Counted from the stretch's first letter, positions 46,516-58,165 are shown. The stretch is 59,797 nt of DNA from Suillus spraguei (GCA_016800925.1 JABCPU010000401.1:1-59797), one strand, 5' to 3'. The notes: generated by a model not told the origin, from the sequence alone. Translations and numbers: made by a program.

Positions 46516-47329
46516 TTGTAGGTTCATAGATGTATATACAATGTTTGAATGAATGTCAGTGCTGGATGCCAAGTCCTGACATCCGGAACTGGACAATGGA
46601 GATTCACAATTGATATTTCGCGACTTCCGGATATCCAGCTACCTGAACCACAACACACAATTTAAACAATTTGAAACATCTCTGTCGAGTTACCTTGTGC
46701 CGGGTGCCGGGTCACATTGTGAAACACATCATTCCATATATCTGAAGTGCCGAACCCTGGACCCCAGGACCCTGGAGTTGGGACTCATCACCATGTGACA
46801 GATATCGATCCACATATTTGATGTGCTGAACCCCGAACTCCGGCACTCGGGAGTTAGAACAATATGAGGCAATACAAAGATATTGATTTACACATGTTCA
46901 GTGCCGAACCCCGAACTCCGGCACCCGGCACTCGGGACTGGGCCTGGAACTTATAACAATGTGAAAGATGTCGATGCACATTTTCTATCACTGACCCCCG
47001 AACCCCGGCACCCGGGAGTGAGAAACATGTGAGGCAATACCAAGATATTGATTTACACGTTGGGAGTGCCGAACCCCGAACTCCGGCACCCGGCAGTTGG
47101 GAATCTGGACTCGGGACTCATAACCATGTGAAAGATATTGATCCACATATTTAACCACCCAACCCCGAACCCCAGCACCCAGGAGTGAGAACATTGTGAG
47201 TCAATACAAAGATATCGATTTACACATGTTGAATGCCGAACCCCGAACTCCGGCACCCGGCACTCGGGACTCGGGACGTGGTACTCATAACACTGAGACA
47301 GATATCGATCCATATACTTTCACACCTTT
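46516..47329 (-). repeat. Right subterminal array, irregular part
   Basis: Irregular units of GTGCCGAACCCCGAACTCCGGCACCCGG with spacers such as ACAATGTGAGGCAATAC and AAGATATTGATTTACACATG. The first ~250 bases hold the 3' end region of cargo gene 3. Confidence 0.8.
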
Positions 47330-48240
47330 ACACATGTGGAGTGCCGAACCCCGAGCTCCGGCACCCGGGAGCTAGCACAATGTGAGGCAATACCATGAGT
47401 TTGATTTACACAAGTTGAGTGCCGAACCCCGAGCTCCGGCACCCGGGAGTTAGCACAATGTGAGGCAATACCATAATATTGATTTACACATGTGGAGTGC
47501 CGAACCCCGAGCTCCGGCACCCGGGAGTGAGCACAATGTGAGGCAACACCATGATATTTATTTACACAAGTTGAGTGCCGAACACCGAGTGCCGGGTGCC
47601 GGAGCTCGGGGTTCGGCACTCAACTTGTGTAAATCAATATCATGGTATTGCCTCACATTGTGCTAGCTCCCGGGTGCCGGAGCTCGGGGTTCGGCACTCC
47701 ACATGTGTAAATCAATATTATGGTATTGCCTCACATTGTGCTAACTCCCGGGTGCCGGAGCTCGGGGTTCGGCAGTCAACATGTGTAAATCAATATTATG
47801 GTATTGCCTCACATTGTGCTAACTCCTGGGTGCCGGAGCTCGGGGTTCGGCACTCAACATGTGTAAATCAATATTATGGTATTGCCTCACATTGTGCTAG
47901 CTCCCGGGTGCCGGAGCTCGGGGTTCGGCACTCAACATGTGTAAATCAATATTCTGGTATTGCCTCACATTGTGCTAGCTCCCGGGTGCCGGAGCTCGGG
48001 GTTCGGCACTCAACATGTGTAAATCAATATTTGTATTGCTCACATGTGCTACTCCGGGTGCGGGTCGGGGTTGGCACTCAACTTGTGTAAATCAAACTCA
48101 TGGTATTGCCTCACATTGTGCTCGCTCCCAGGTGCCGGAGCTCGGGGTTCGGCACTCAACATGTGTAAATCAATATTATGGTATTGCCTCACATTGTGCT
48201 AACTCCCGGGTGCCGGAGCTCGGGGTTCGGCAGTCAAAAC
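47330..48240. repeat. 78 bp satellite that reverses orientation (large palindrome)
   Basis: Units of 78 bp (for example the GGTATTGCC phase at 47644, 47722, 47800, 47878, 47956) run forward from about 47600 and in reverse complement from about 47590 back to 47330. The mirror point is near 47595, inside GTGCCGGGTGCCGG. 78 is 26 codons, so one frame stays open through the forward units (47575-48090) and the same peptide is open on the minus strand through the reversed units. I take these as shadows of the repeat. Confidence 0.9.
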
Positions 48241-49159
48241 AATGTGAAAGTCCTCGATCCACATATTGTATGTGCCGAACCCCGAACTCCGGCACCCGGC
48301 ACTCGGGACTCGGGACTTCCGAGCTCCGGCATCCGGCACCCGGCACTCGGCACTCGGCACTCGGGACTTGGTACTCATAATGTGAAAGATCTTGAGCAAC
48401 ATATTGTCAGTGCTGATCCCTGAACCCCGGCACCCAGCACTCGCCACTCGGGACTCAGAACAATGTGAGGCAATAGATACCTATTGATCCACACATTCTA
48501 AGTGCCGAACTCCAAACTCCAAAATCTGGTAGTCTACTATTTAGGGGTTCGCAGTTCGGTACTCTGGCTTTTGCACTTGAGACCGAAAACAGTGTGAGGC
48601 AATAAAATGACTTTGATCTACACATTTTTGGTAGATATCTTTTTCATCTCAAATCTTGAATCTCGAGTGCCGAACCCCAAATCCCGAAATCTGGTAGTCT
48701 ACAATTTCGGGGTTCGGTCCTCGGGACTCAGACACATGTCAGGCAACAACAAAACTTTGATCCACACATTTTTGGTAGATGTCTGTTTTGTCTCAAATCT
48801 CGAGTTTCTAGTTTCTAGTTTCGGTACTCTGCACCTGCACCCGGCACTCGGCACTAGATGACTCCACACATGGACTTTAAATCTTTCACCTTGTGTGTTG
48901 TGTTTCGGGTGTCCGGGTATCTGGAATTCAGGAAATCTCTAGTTTGCATCTCCAGTTTTGAGTTCCTGGATTCGGGACTTGGTACCCGGCACCCGGCACC
49001 TCAATTATCGATGAATGTCAGACATGATGAATTCAGGTTTTTGTGCTTCAGGGTTTAGATTTTGGTGGTTGATGGTAGGTATATGCACTCATAGGGTGCA
49101 TGTATCCTATGTGTTTGATTCTCTGGTGGCTACATCAGCTGTACGTCTTTATGATACAT
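48241..49159 (+). repeat. Degenerate outer part of the right array
   Basis: Scattered CCGAACCCCGAACTCCGG, CGGCACTCGG and GGGGTTCGG pieces and paired copies of a TTTTTGGTAGATATCT-like stretch (about 48630 and 48770). No gene recognised. Confidence 0.65.
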
Positions 49160-49712
49160 ATCTAGGCCCACCCGTATATGTAATATATTTTACCTCGGCC
49201 CACCCGTCTATGTAAAATTCCCCCACATCGGCCCACCCGTCTATGCAATAAATATTTTACTGCACCCTCGGCCCACCCGTATATGTAATATTCTCTCACC
49301 TTGGCCCACCCGTATATGTAATATTCTCTCACCTCGGCCCACCCGTATATGTAATATTCTCTTACCTCGGCCCACCCGTCTATGCAATAATATTTGCCTT
49401 GCATCTCTCTTCAGCCCAGCTGTCTATAATATCCTACTCTACATACTACCCAGATGAGCCCACCCATCTCTGTCGGGGATTATATCCCCCTGGCCCATCC
49501 GTCAACATTAGAAATCATGTTTCCCTCGGCCCACCCGTCTCTCCCGAAAATATAAGTCTCCCGGCCCACCCGTCTCCATCGGAAATAATATTCCCCCCGG
49601 CCCATCCGTCAACATCGAGGATATACATAACCTCGGCCCATCATCCGCTGGCCCGTCTTTGACGGGATATTATGTGGGTCGGGTGACCCGTATAGTACGG
49701 AGTTTGTCACTG
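49160..49712 (-). repeat. Right CGGCCCACCCG array and inverted terminus
   Basis: About twelve repeats of CTCGGCCCACCCGTCTATG, the reverse complement of the left array, then the terminal ~150 bp ending TCACTG that mirrors the left end. Short frames across the array repeat one peptide and are not genes. Confidence 0.85.
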
Positions 49713-49760
49713 AAGGGGCTCGACATTCTCTAACAACATGTTAGAGTTGCTGCTGTAGCA

Positions 49761-51222
49761 TCATTCTCTGGTCTACAAACGATTTCTCAAGGTCGCGACT
49801 TTAAACAGTGGACAGGCGATGATTCGAAAGCGCTGATGAAAGTTTTTCTTCCAGCTATCGAAGGCCACGTACCTCAGACATGGTACGCGCATTTCGTGCG
49901 TTGTTGGAATTCTGTTACCTTGTCCGGCGCAACGTCATTACCGAAGATACCTTGACTCAAATCCAAGATGCCACTTCGTCATTTTCATCAATATCACAAG
50001 GTATTTGATGTCGTCGTTCCCACCTTCTCGCTCCCCCGTCAGCACTCAATGACTCACTACTCGGACATGATCTGACTCTTGTGCCCCAAACGGACTATGC
50101 TCATCAATAACAGAATCAAAGCACATCAAGGCAGTAAAGGAGCCTTGGCGGTGGTCAAGCAGGCACAATGCTCTTGGTCAGATGCTTGTGACCAATCAGC
50201 GCCTTGATAAGCTCGCAGCATCCCGCGTGGACTTTGATGCGCGAGGGATGCTCACTGGCACTATCTTAACAAGTGCATTAGCTGCTCTCGGTAAGTCTGA
50301 ATGTTTTCTTTCTCTGAACCGTCTTCTCTCGCATACTCAACAACAATATACATTGGCAGATGAAAATGAACGAGTCGTCCCTGATATTGCACTGCAACCA
50401 GATGCCGATGTGGTTGAACCACAACCTGGAATCGACATTGACGACGGCGAAATAGTTGATGGTCCAACGGTACTTGCTTCTGTAGCACTCGCGAGAACTC
50501 CCCGTAAGTAACCTCTGCAATGTTTAAACTTGATCCTCATCACTGTATCACACAGAACGAAAACGGGCTCAGACAGTAGCAGCATTGGCACATGAAGTTG
50601 CCGTTCCAGATCTATGACGCCTCATTCGTCACTTCTGTTCTCTCCAGCTCAATCTGGATGATGCCCGCAACCCTGAAGACATCCAGCTGCTCGATTACCT
50701 CGCCATGAAGGGAAGCTTCGTGTCTTCAATTCTGCTGCTGCGACGTTTCACGCCCCAGTGATCCAAGTGGCATTGGTGGCATGCGACGCGAACACATTCG
50801 CGCATGTCCACTCTGGCGGAACGAGTACCACGCAATGATTGTATATTCATCAATACTGGTTCAGATGCTGAAGGGATGCGAGGACTCGAAAGTTGCAGAG
50901 TCATTTGTTTTTTCATTTAAACCACAACTGGGAAGTGTATCCATGCGCTCTCATACACTGGTTTGAGAAGATCAGCGATGATCCTGATGAAAACACTGGT
51001 ATGTGGATGGTCGCTCCAAGCTTCCACGAGGACGGCTCGAAGAATATTGCGGTTATTCATATCGAGACGGTCTTCCGTGCAGCACACCTGAATACCTATC
51101 TACGGTTCCGAGTATATTCCTCACACCTCAAGTTTTACCATTCTCTTGATACTTTCGACTCATTTTTTATGTCAACAAATATGCTGATCACACGCCTTCG
51201 AGATAGCGTCCTGACTGGATGA
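49761..51222 (+). pseudogene. Plavaka-family transposase, C-terminal part, broken
   Basis: Homologous to the fungal Plavaka transposases (a CACTA-like group common in Agaricomycetes). Blocks in order: GLQTISQGRDFKQWTGDDSK, LMKVFLPAIEGHVPQ, MVRAFRALLEFCYLVRRNV, FSLPRQHSM, FGAPNGLCSSITESKHIKA, QMLVTNQRLDKLAASRVDF, LDDARNPEDIQLLDY, KLRVFNSAAATFHAPSDPSG, GGMRREHIRACPLWRNEY, YPCALIHWFEKISDDPDENT, GMWMVAPSFHEDGSKNIAVI, and the RAAHL end. The frame changes several times (for example one base is missing near 49873) and there are also short introns. The N-terminal portion is missing or lies beyond the KDZ right end. Non-functional. Confidence 0.85.
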
Positions 51223-51339
51223 CATAGGTGGGTCCTCAATTTAATTATTGGTCCGCTGCTAATTAGGTCCTAGGTACCGCCTCATCCTCCATATACCCCC
51301 TTCAGAACAACATTCGTGAACTTCGGGCCCTCCTCAACT

Positions 51340-51480
51340 TCGAAGGAGTGTTTGAAGGTGCTCAAAGTGGATGATGAGGAGGCATATATGAAGCTTATCG
51401 ATACAGCAAAGGATACGTGCATCACCCACTTGCTGCAGCAGACGGATGCCTATCTCGATTCGCTCGCACACAGAACCCTG
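51340..51480 (+). pseudogene. Fragment of an SNF2-type chromatin remodelling ATPase
   Basis: LKVLKVDDEEAYMKLIDTAK followed by TCITHLLQQTDAYLDSLA is the segment between the HSA region and the helicase domain of SWI/SNF and RSC ATPases (usually TKDTRITHLL..TD..LDSLA). Only about 45 codons are preserved; the ATPase motifs are absent. It is the first of several host gene pieces after the Plavaka frame. Confidence 0.75.
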
Positions 51481-51799
51481 AACTCGCTGTCGAGGCATCC
51501 ACGAAGTCCAGCCGTTCGTCGAGTCAGAAACCAAGCATTGACCATGGTCAATGACGGTGTTCCTGAGCCCGCTGCACAGTGCAATCGTTGACGCCTTTCA
51601 ACTCCCTCCATATGCGTCTCCTTTCGTTTTTATCCTCACATGACCGCAAGACACTCACCCTCGTCGTACACGTGTAAGCAACCCGTCCTTCATCATTCAC
51701 AACTCATATTTAATCATGTATTAGCCGACCCCCAGCAACTGACTTTTCCAATCTATGATCATCCTGTCGAGCGCTCCAATATTGGTCTACCACATCCCT

Positions 51800-52012
51800 A
51801 TGGATGTCCCCCGCTTCAACTACCCCACCAGGTCATGTCGACTTCTCATCAGAAGTCACAGCTGCTCTCCGTGTCACTGACAGTGCTCTCGTCGTCGTCG
51901 ACTGTATCGAAGGTGTCTGCGTGCAGACAGAGATGGTGCTTTGTCAAGCACTTACGGAGCGTATCAAACCCGTCGTCATCATTAACAAGGTCGACCGTGC
52001 TTTAGCACGCTC
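51800..52012 (+). pseudogene. eEF2 fragment A (GTPase domain)
   Basis: [37 protein letters not shown] and [20 protein letters not shown] are the G3 to G4 part of translation elongation factor 2 (PGH and NKVD motifs). Similarity stops just after NKVDRA. No P-loop, no rest of the factor here. A second eEF2 piece appears at about 53690. Confidence 0.88.
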
Positions 52013-52079
52013 GCTTAACGGCTTTTTTCTCCGTCCTGGCACTTTGTCATACCGTTCTCACTGCTGTCGACCCTGCGAA

Positions 52080-53690
52080 CAGGTGCCATTGAGTACAAAG
52101 CACAATCACCTGACGAAGCTGCCCTCGTTCAAGCCGCTGCGGATGCTGGTTCATCTTTCGCGGACGTGAGAAGGAGAAACTGCTTTTGCAAACACCTTCT
52201 CGAAGGAAGAGCGGTATGAGCTGCTTAATATCCTGGAGTTCACGAGCGCACGGAAGCGAATGGCGTCATCGTCAAGAATTGGATGATCAAGACGGCAGAC
52301 TGTTTTTTGCTTACGAAAGGAGCAGATAACGTCATCTTTGAGCGGCTCAAGGCTGGTGGAGATGATTTGAAAAGAACGACTGAGGCGCATCTGGAGGACT
52401 TTTGTGAATGCTGGGCTGAGGACGTTGACTTGGCTTACAAGGTTATTCAGGGTGAGTCGGATTTAGCTCGTGCTCCCACCCACTTGGCTAAAGGGTTTTA
52501 CAGATGATGAGTATGAGGCCTGGTCTGAACGCTATCATGAAGCCTCTACTGCCTGGATGATTGTGAAGGCAAGGTTGAGGCCGGTTTGTGATGAGATGGA
52601 GCGTGAGCTGCGACTGCTTGGTGCCACTGCCATTGAAGATCGCCTCCAGGATGGTGTGCCAGAGACAATTGCTGATCTCAAAGTCGCGGGTATCAAGATT
52701 TGGGTTGCTACTGGCGACAAGCTTGAGACTGCCATCGGTGTGTATTTATCCCCTTTTCAGGAGTCGGTCTCACAGACCTTTGATGCAGCTATCGGGCGCA
52801 GTACGAATCTCATCGCCGAAGAGTCCAATATCATCATCATCCGCGGTAGCGACCACCCGGTTCAACAACAGATGATTCAGGCCGTAGAGGAATTCTTCCC
52901 AGACAGTGGCATACTCGATGAACATGGCATCGTCACTTGCACGCCTAAATCACCATCCACAGAATCAGCCAGCGCCTTCCCCATGCGGCGGCTAAGCACG
53001 GGGGTCCGTGATATCGTCGGAGACAACAATGGCGATCGTACTGGGGGATTTGTACTTGTCATTGATGGTGCTGCGCTGGATCACGCCCTTCATGATGACG
53101 ACCACAAGGCTCTTCTTCTCCGTCTTGCTACCCAATGCGAGGGCGTCATCTGTTTGCCGTGTTTCTCCGCTACAGAAAGCGCTTGTGGTGAAGATGGTCA
53201 AGGATGGTCTCGGCGTGATGACCCTCGCTATTGGTGATGGCGCGAACGATGTCAGCATGATCCAGGCTGCGGACGTTGGTGTCGGCATTAGTGGTGAGGA
53301 GGGTCTGCAAGCTGTCAACTCGTCGGACTATGCTATTGCACAGGTGCGTGATTTTACGCCATCTTTGATGTTTTACTTATGATAGAGTAGTTCCGGTTCC
53401 TGAAGAAATTGCTTCTTGTCCATGGTCACTGGTCTTATGCTCGCAACGGAATTATGTTAGTTCTTTCATATCTTTGCTTGATGCTGATGCTGACACTTTT
53501 CGATTGTAGGATTGTCAACTTTTTCTACAAAAACATTGTGTGTATCGGCGTTTTGTGGTGGTTCCAGATCTATTGTGGATGGAGTTCGGCTTAGTGAGCT
53601 ATGCACTCGCTCAACCTGTGTAGCTGCTGACTTTCCCAACAGCGTATTGAGTATACTTACCTACTGTTCTGGAACTCGTTCTGGACGATT
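52080..53690 (+). pseudogene. P4-ATPase (phospholipid flippase) fragment with introns
   Basis: Starts [19 protein letters not shown] in the nucleotide-binding domain and continues through [115 protein letters not shown] and [17 protein letters not shown]. These are class-specific P4 motifs. Canonical GT..AG introns remain (about 52455-52502, 52736-52784, 53345-53390, 53458-53509), so it is a DNA-level copy, not a retrocopy. The N-terminal half with the DKTG phosphorylation site and the last membrane segments are missing; several frame breaks. Flippase function is impossible. Confidence 0.88.
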
Positions 53691-53815
53691 GCTCCTGTCC
53701 TCCAGCTCTACCCAGACAAGGGTACCGTTGCTTTTGGCTCAGGTCTTCATGGATGGGCTTTCAACCTCTGCCAGTTCGTTGGTCGCTACGCTAAAAAGTT
53801 CGGTGCTCACAATAC
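53691..53815 (+). pseudogene. eEF2 fragment B
   Basis: [20 protein letters not shown] followed by [10 protein letters not shown] matches eEF2 a little downstream of fragment A. It is fused in frame to the P4-ATPase end (..FWTIAPV then LQLYPDKG). About 40 codons. Confidence 0.8.
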
Positions 53816-54949
53816 CTTCCCATCCAGAACTTCTCCTCTTTCTTCAAACAAACCTTCCTCACCCTCCCGCATCAAGATCATGCTCCCAGCGCCTTTACTC
53901 TCCTAGACTTTCTGGTTCCCCGACCTAGAATCTCCCTTTGACGAAATCGACCCAGAAAAACTTGCGAAACAAGACCTCTTGCAACTCAAGTATGGAAGAT
54001 GTATGCCAGGCAACAATGCGAAGGATTCGCGTTACAAGCTCGATACTATCGACGACGACGAAACGGTCGCATTACAGGCTCGATTCTATCGACGACAAAA
54101 CGGTCACTTTCCGTCTCGTTCTCTGTCCCCACACCACCCCTTTGCCCTTTTCCAAAGGCTCAATGAGCCGCCTTGCCCCTCCGCGATCGCCTCTGCCTCC
54201 TCTGCAACTACCTCAGCCTGGATCGCCATATCTGCCCTAATCTCGACATCACTCCATTGCCGCTGCTTCCTCCTCTCCCACAATCAAACATGTTTGAAGC
54301 TGCCATGATGGACTGTACTTAATGCCGTCTCATTAATACAGTAGCCGCAATGAGTATATGTAGCACTTACTTCACTTATGTTGCTTGAATTGATGAAGGT
54401 GTCCTTTTGATGGCTTATCTCTGCCTTATTGCGCTGTTTGGTGTGCGCTTCATTTCGACTAATTATCACACTTGTTTGTCGCGCGCTACTTTTCGTTGAA
54501 TGCGCTCAAGTAAATAAACGCAAATAAGTTGTAAATAAGTTTTTTAATTTCTCAAAAAAGCTAAGCTAAGCAATGTGTGAATTTTACTGATGGCACCACC
54601 TATTAGTATGCAGAGATGCGTTAGACGAAGATGTGTTGGAGCTGGCACCACGCCACATACTTAGTCATTTTTCCATGTAGAACCCTGGCCCCGGATGTGT
54701 CAAAAGGCTGTAGAATCATGGTCGCCAGTCACTGGCTGGAGTATGTAGAATCCAGCTGCCGGAATATGTAGAATCAATGTAGATATATACATAATGGAAT
54801 TGAATATGAAAACAGTAGCTAACCTTATGCCTGCAGGATGTAGAATTAGCTGGCTGGAGTATGTAGAATTAGTGTTAATATATATATTAGATAAATAATT
54901 AATCAGGATTACCATGATTGAGAGCAGTGGTAGTGGCTGCCTTATGCCT
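53816..54949. other. No gene recognised; possible further captured pieces
   Basis: The first ~300 bases have readable frames (for example FWFPDLESPFDEIDPEKLAK) that I cannot assign. From about 54300 the sequence is AT-rich, then contains repeated GGAGTATGTAGAAT-like pieces (54730-54900) that lead into the 64 bp satellite. Confidence 0.4.
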
Positions 54950-55567
54950 GCAAGAGAATACCAGCCAGCTTGATTTACACTAGTAAATCAAGGCTGGCCG
55001 TCATTGGTTTCAGGATTGCATACCGGCTGGCTTAATCCTACAGCAGTAGATCAAGGCCTGGCGGTTATTGGTTTCAGAATTGCATATCGGCCAGCCTTGA
55101 TTCTACTATTGTGTCATACTGGTAGGCTTAATTCTACAATAGTAGAATCAAGGCTGGCTGTCATTGGTTTCAGGATGGCATACTGGCCGGCTTGATTCTA
55201 CAACAGTCAATCAAGGCTGGCCGGTCATTGGTTTCAGGATGCATACCGGCTGGCTTTGATTCTACAACAGTAGATCAAGGCTGGCCGGTCATTGGTTTCA
55301 GGATGGCATACCAGCCGGCTTGATTCTACAACAGTAGATCAAGGCTGGCCGGTCATTGGTTTCAGGATGGCATACCAGCCGGCTTGATTATACAACAGTA
55401 GATCAAGGCTGGCCAGTCATTGGTTTCAGGATGGCATACCAGCCGGCTTGAATTTTACAAACAGTAGATCAAGTGGCTGTTATTGGTTTCAGGATGGCAT
55501 ACTGGCTGGCTTGATTCTACACAGTAGATAAGGCTGGCCGGTTATTGGTTTCAGGATTGCTTACTGG
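54950..55567 (+). repeat. 64 bp satellite array
   Basis: Nine units. The GGTTTCAGG phase lies at 55006, 55070, 55166, 55230, 55294, 55358, 55422, 55485 and 55547, giving a 64 bp step with one 96 bp step. Each unit contains GGCTTGATTCTACAACAGTA, GATCAAGGCTGGCCGGTCAT and TGGCATACCAGCC; the first two can pair imperfectly. The array is cut by the LTR at 55568. Confidence 0.92.
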
Positions 55568-56043
55568 TGTTACAGTCGTACATGCCCCTATTCATTCTCT
55601 TCTTTGTCTCCTTTACTTGTATATTACATAACGTGACTCTGACTCATATGCTCAACGCATCTGTACTATAGTTGCCTTCCTTCTTTGGATACGCACTTAC
55701 GTTCTCACGTCTCTCTTGGTCCGTGCGCACATATTGACTATTTAAGCACATTGTATTACACTTGTATACTTTACTTTAATCTTACTGGGTTTTACCTGGA
55801 ATATCCTTTGCTTAGGTCCCCAACCTAAGTCATCTTGAATCGTCTCTAAGTCTAAGCACTCCTTAGCCTTAGTCTCTATTCTCATAGAACCTCTTAGACT
55901 TGTCTTTGAGGCTGAACCCTTGATAGTACTTGGAACACGTTCCTTGTACCTTCACCTTGTCCTCTTCTGGACATTGTAGAACTTCCCAGCAGATCGACTG
56001 TGTCTTTTCACTGTCGCTGGTGACGCCACCCCAGTTCGTAACA
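55568..56043 (+). repeat. 5' LTR of gypsy copy 3
   Basis: 476 bp, TGTTAC..AACA, inserted in the 64 bp satellite. TATTTAAG is near 55739. Confidence 0.94.
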
Positions 56044-56178
56044 AAAGATTAAAGTCTACCTGATAGTCGACTGTCCAGTCTCGACCCTGAACCTTGGAAA
56101 CCTGATAAAGCCCTAACGGACAGCAAGAAGCGCGTGTAGGCACCAAGAAAGTATAACTCACCAGACGAATCACCATCA

Positions 56179-57005
56179 TGACGACCACTAAAGAATTTGA
56201 ATACAAATCGGTCTCCAACCGTTTTGATGGAGATCAATCATGACAACTCTCTGGAATTCATCCAATCATGCAATCTATGCTTTGATATTAACGAAAAGCT
56301 CTACACCACCAACAAGCAGAAGATCATTTTCATTACATCCTTCATGACCGAGAAGAATGCCAAATCTTGGAAAGAACAATTCCTTGCTCACGCCCAGTCA
56401 ACTGATTCCTCTGGACAAAAGGTTGGTTACGGGACATTGAAGGATTTTATGAAAAGTTCAACGAAGCTTTCGAACCAGTGGATACCAGAGGGAACCGCAT
56501 TAACAAAGCTCAGGGACCTCAAACAAGGAAGTGGCGATCTTCATACTTATATCGCTGACTTTGAGGCACTTGCAGCCAGGCCCACATCACTGATGACGCC
56601 ACAAAGATTCAATTCTTCCAAGACGGCCTCAACCTAGGTATCCTAACCAAGCTTTTCATGCCAGGAGATGTCTCAGAGATATTCCGTAACGTTGTATTGC
56701 AATGTGTTTCCATTGACAACTCCCACCACCGCCTTCTAGCATTACGAGCAGCATGCTCCACAGCAGAAGAAGAAGAACTATGGAAACGCGCGTTACACCC
56801 AATCGTGATTCAAATGCAATGGTCGTAGACTGAATCTCCGATATGGAGAGATCTGAATGTATGAAAAGGGACAATGCTTCGGATGCAAGAAGACGGACAC
56901 CGTATTCATAACTGTCCTGAAAGAAAGAAGAAAACTCCGCTCCGACAAACCGAAGTCAAAGATGAAGAAGATGAAGAAACCATAAGGCGGATTATAGAGG
57001 ATTTT
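56179..57005 (+). pseudogene. Gag of gypsy copy 3, many small indels
   Basis: Starts MTTTKEFEYKS and is out of frame soon after. The capsid core (FIQSCNLCFDINEKLYT, KNAKSWKEQFLAHAQST, TALTKLRDLKQGSGDLHTYI) is open in 56197-56637. The zinc knuckle near 56875-56920 is in another frame and has lost a base (CFGCKK then DTVFITVL). Confidence 0.85.
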
Positions 57006-58165
57006 AAATTGGAGAAACACGGATTCAATATGTTTCTCCCAATGTATTACTAAGGCTTGTACATGCTGTAGGTGAAAGAAAAGAACTTCGTATTCCCATC
57101 ACCCTTCACTCGCGTACATGCTTAAAATCCGTCGACACCACCGCTGTTATTGATTCGGGCGCAGCAGGAACGTTCATTTCCGAGGAGTTTGTGAAACTCC
57201 ATCGAATCACATGATGAAAACTCAAAACACTGTTTCAAGTTACTACAGTGGATGGAACTCTTATCAAAGGAGGGCTGATCATGCACTACTGTCTCCTAGT
57301 GGTCAAAATTGACAAACGAACCATGTATGGAAAGTTCAATATCACTAAACTAGGATGAAGAGATCAAATCCTTCTGGGAATTCCGTGGTTACGCGCAATG
57401 AACCCAAGTATAGATTGGGCCACTGAAATACTTGTCCTCCCTCGAACGATGAAATCTGACAAAATTGAAATCGACTAGACACTGATCAAAAAAGAATGGG
57501 CTACCCCTGGCTTTCCATTGCCATCCCAAGAAATGGCAAAATTCACAACTTCCGAGACCCTCGTCACCTTTCCTATTAACATTCCTAATGTTCCAAAAGA
57601 CCCAGAACCTGAAGTACAAATGCCACATACTACAACTCCCTCCCCGTGTACAACTGCTGCGAGCAGTATCACCGATTTCTTGCGCAGAAAAATGCAAGAA
57701 TGAATCCGAGTCCAAGTATCGGACCGGACCAGAACCTATTGAGCAACAGCCAATAGAAGAACAGAAGTATGGAAAAAGAAAAGCAGAAGAAGAAATCCTC
57801 GGATGGGATACGAATGTACCAAAACTATCCAAGTTTTATGTTCCTCTGAAAAACTCTTCAACATACTCCTTCAGCTTCAATTGAAGACAATCCCGATGAA
57901 GAAGAAGAACCTGTGCCCTCGTTGATCCCAACAGAGGATGATGACCAATTCAACACTATGCAAGATGTCTGGCATGCGCCAGAAGTACGTGAAATTTCCT
58001 CTTACGAGCTTGGAGATGGAGAATTCCTTGTGGAATATGACACGATGGAGTTAGTATGAGAATCATCGAAGAAGTATCCATGGATACACCCCTCACACAT
58101 GATTGAACTTCCCGACTCGAACAACTCCCCAACTACTCCTACACTCTCCCTTCCTCCCCGAAATA
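57006..58165 (+). pseudogene. Protease and linker of gypsy copy 3
   Basis: The protease motif VIDSGAAGTFISEEF lies near 57145-57190, followed by TGATGA near 57211, then ILLGIPWLRAMNPSIDW (about 57370-57420). The linker region is broken in several frames. It also shows the uninterrupted site (about 58155) that in copy 1 holds the solo LTR. Confidence 0.8.

Larger units (their letters stand above)
31789..49712. mobile_element. ~17.9 kb KDZ-type DNA transposon carrying a TET/JBP gene and cargo
   Basis: The outer ~150 bp at each end align as inverted repeats: CAGTGA start, CTCCGTA.TATACG, CATAATATCCCGT, GGGCCAGCGGA, TATCCTCG, TTGACGGATGGGCCGGG-like, AATATTATT. Inside each end is an array of AGACGGGTGGGCCGAGG motifs in opposite orientation, then GC-rich arrays of the GCCGAACCCCGAACTCCGGC type, then the genes. 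Contents: TET/JBP dioxygenase (+), KDZ transposase (-), cargo gene 1 (+), cargo gene 2 (-), cargo gene 3 (+). KDZ elements linked to TET/JBP genes are known from basidiomycetes. I could not find a matching target duplication. Confidence 0.8.

Noticed and set aside
47575..48090. 171-codon open frame with a 26-residue repeated peptide
   Set aside because: The repeat unit is 78 bp, so an open frame is carried through automatically. The same peptide is open on the other strand in the reversed units. No domain and no start context.
52080..53690. A working flippase gene
   Set aside because: The N-terminal half with the DKTG phosphorylation site is missing, frames are broken, and eEF2 pieces flank it directly.
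54950..55567. Regularly spaced repeats that could look like a CRISPR array
   Set aside because: The whole 64 bp unit is conserved with no unique spacers, and the window is eukaryotic.
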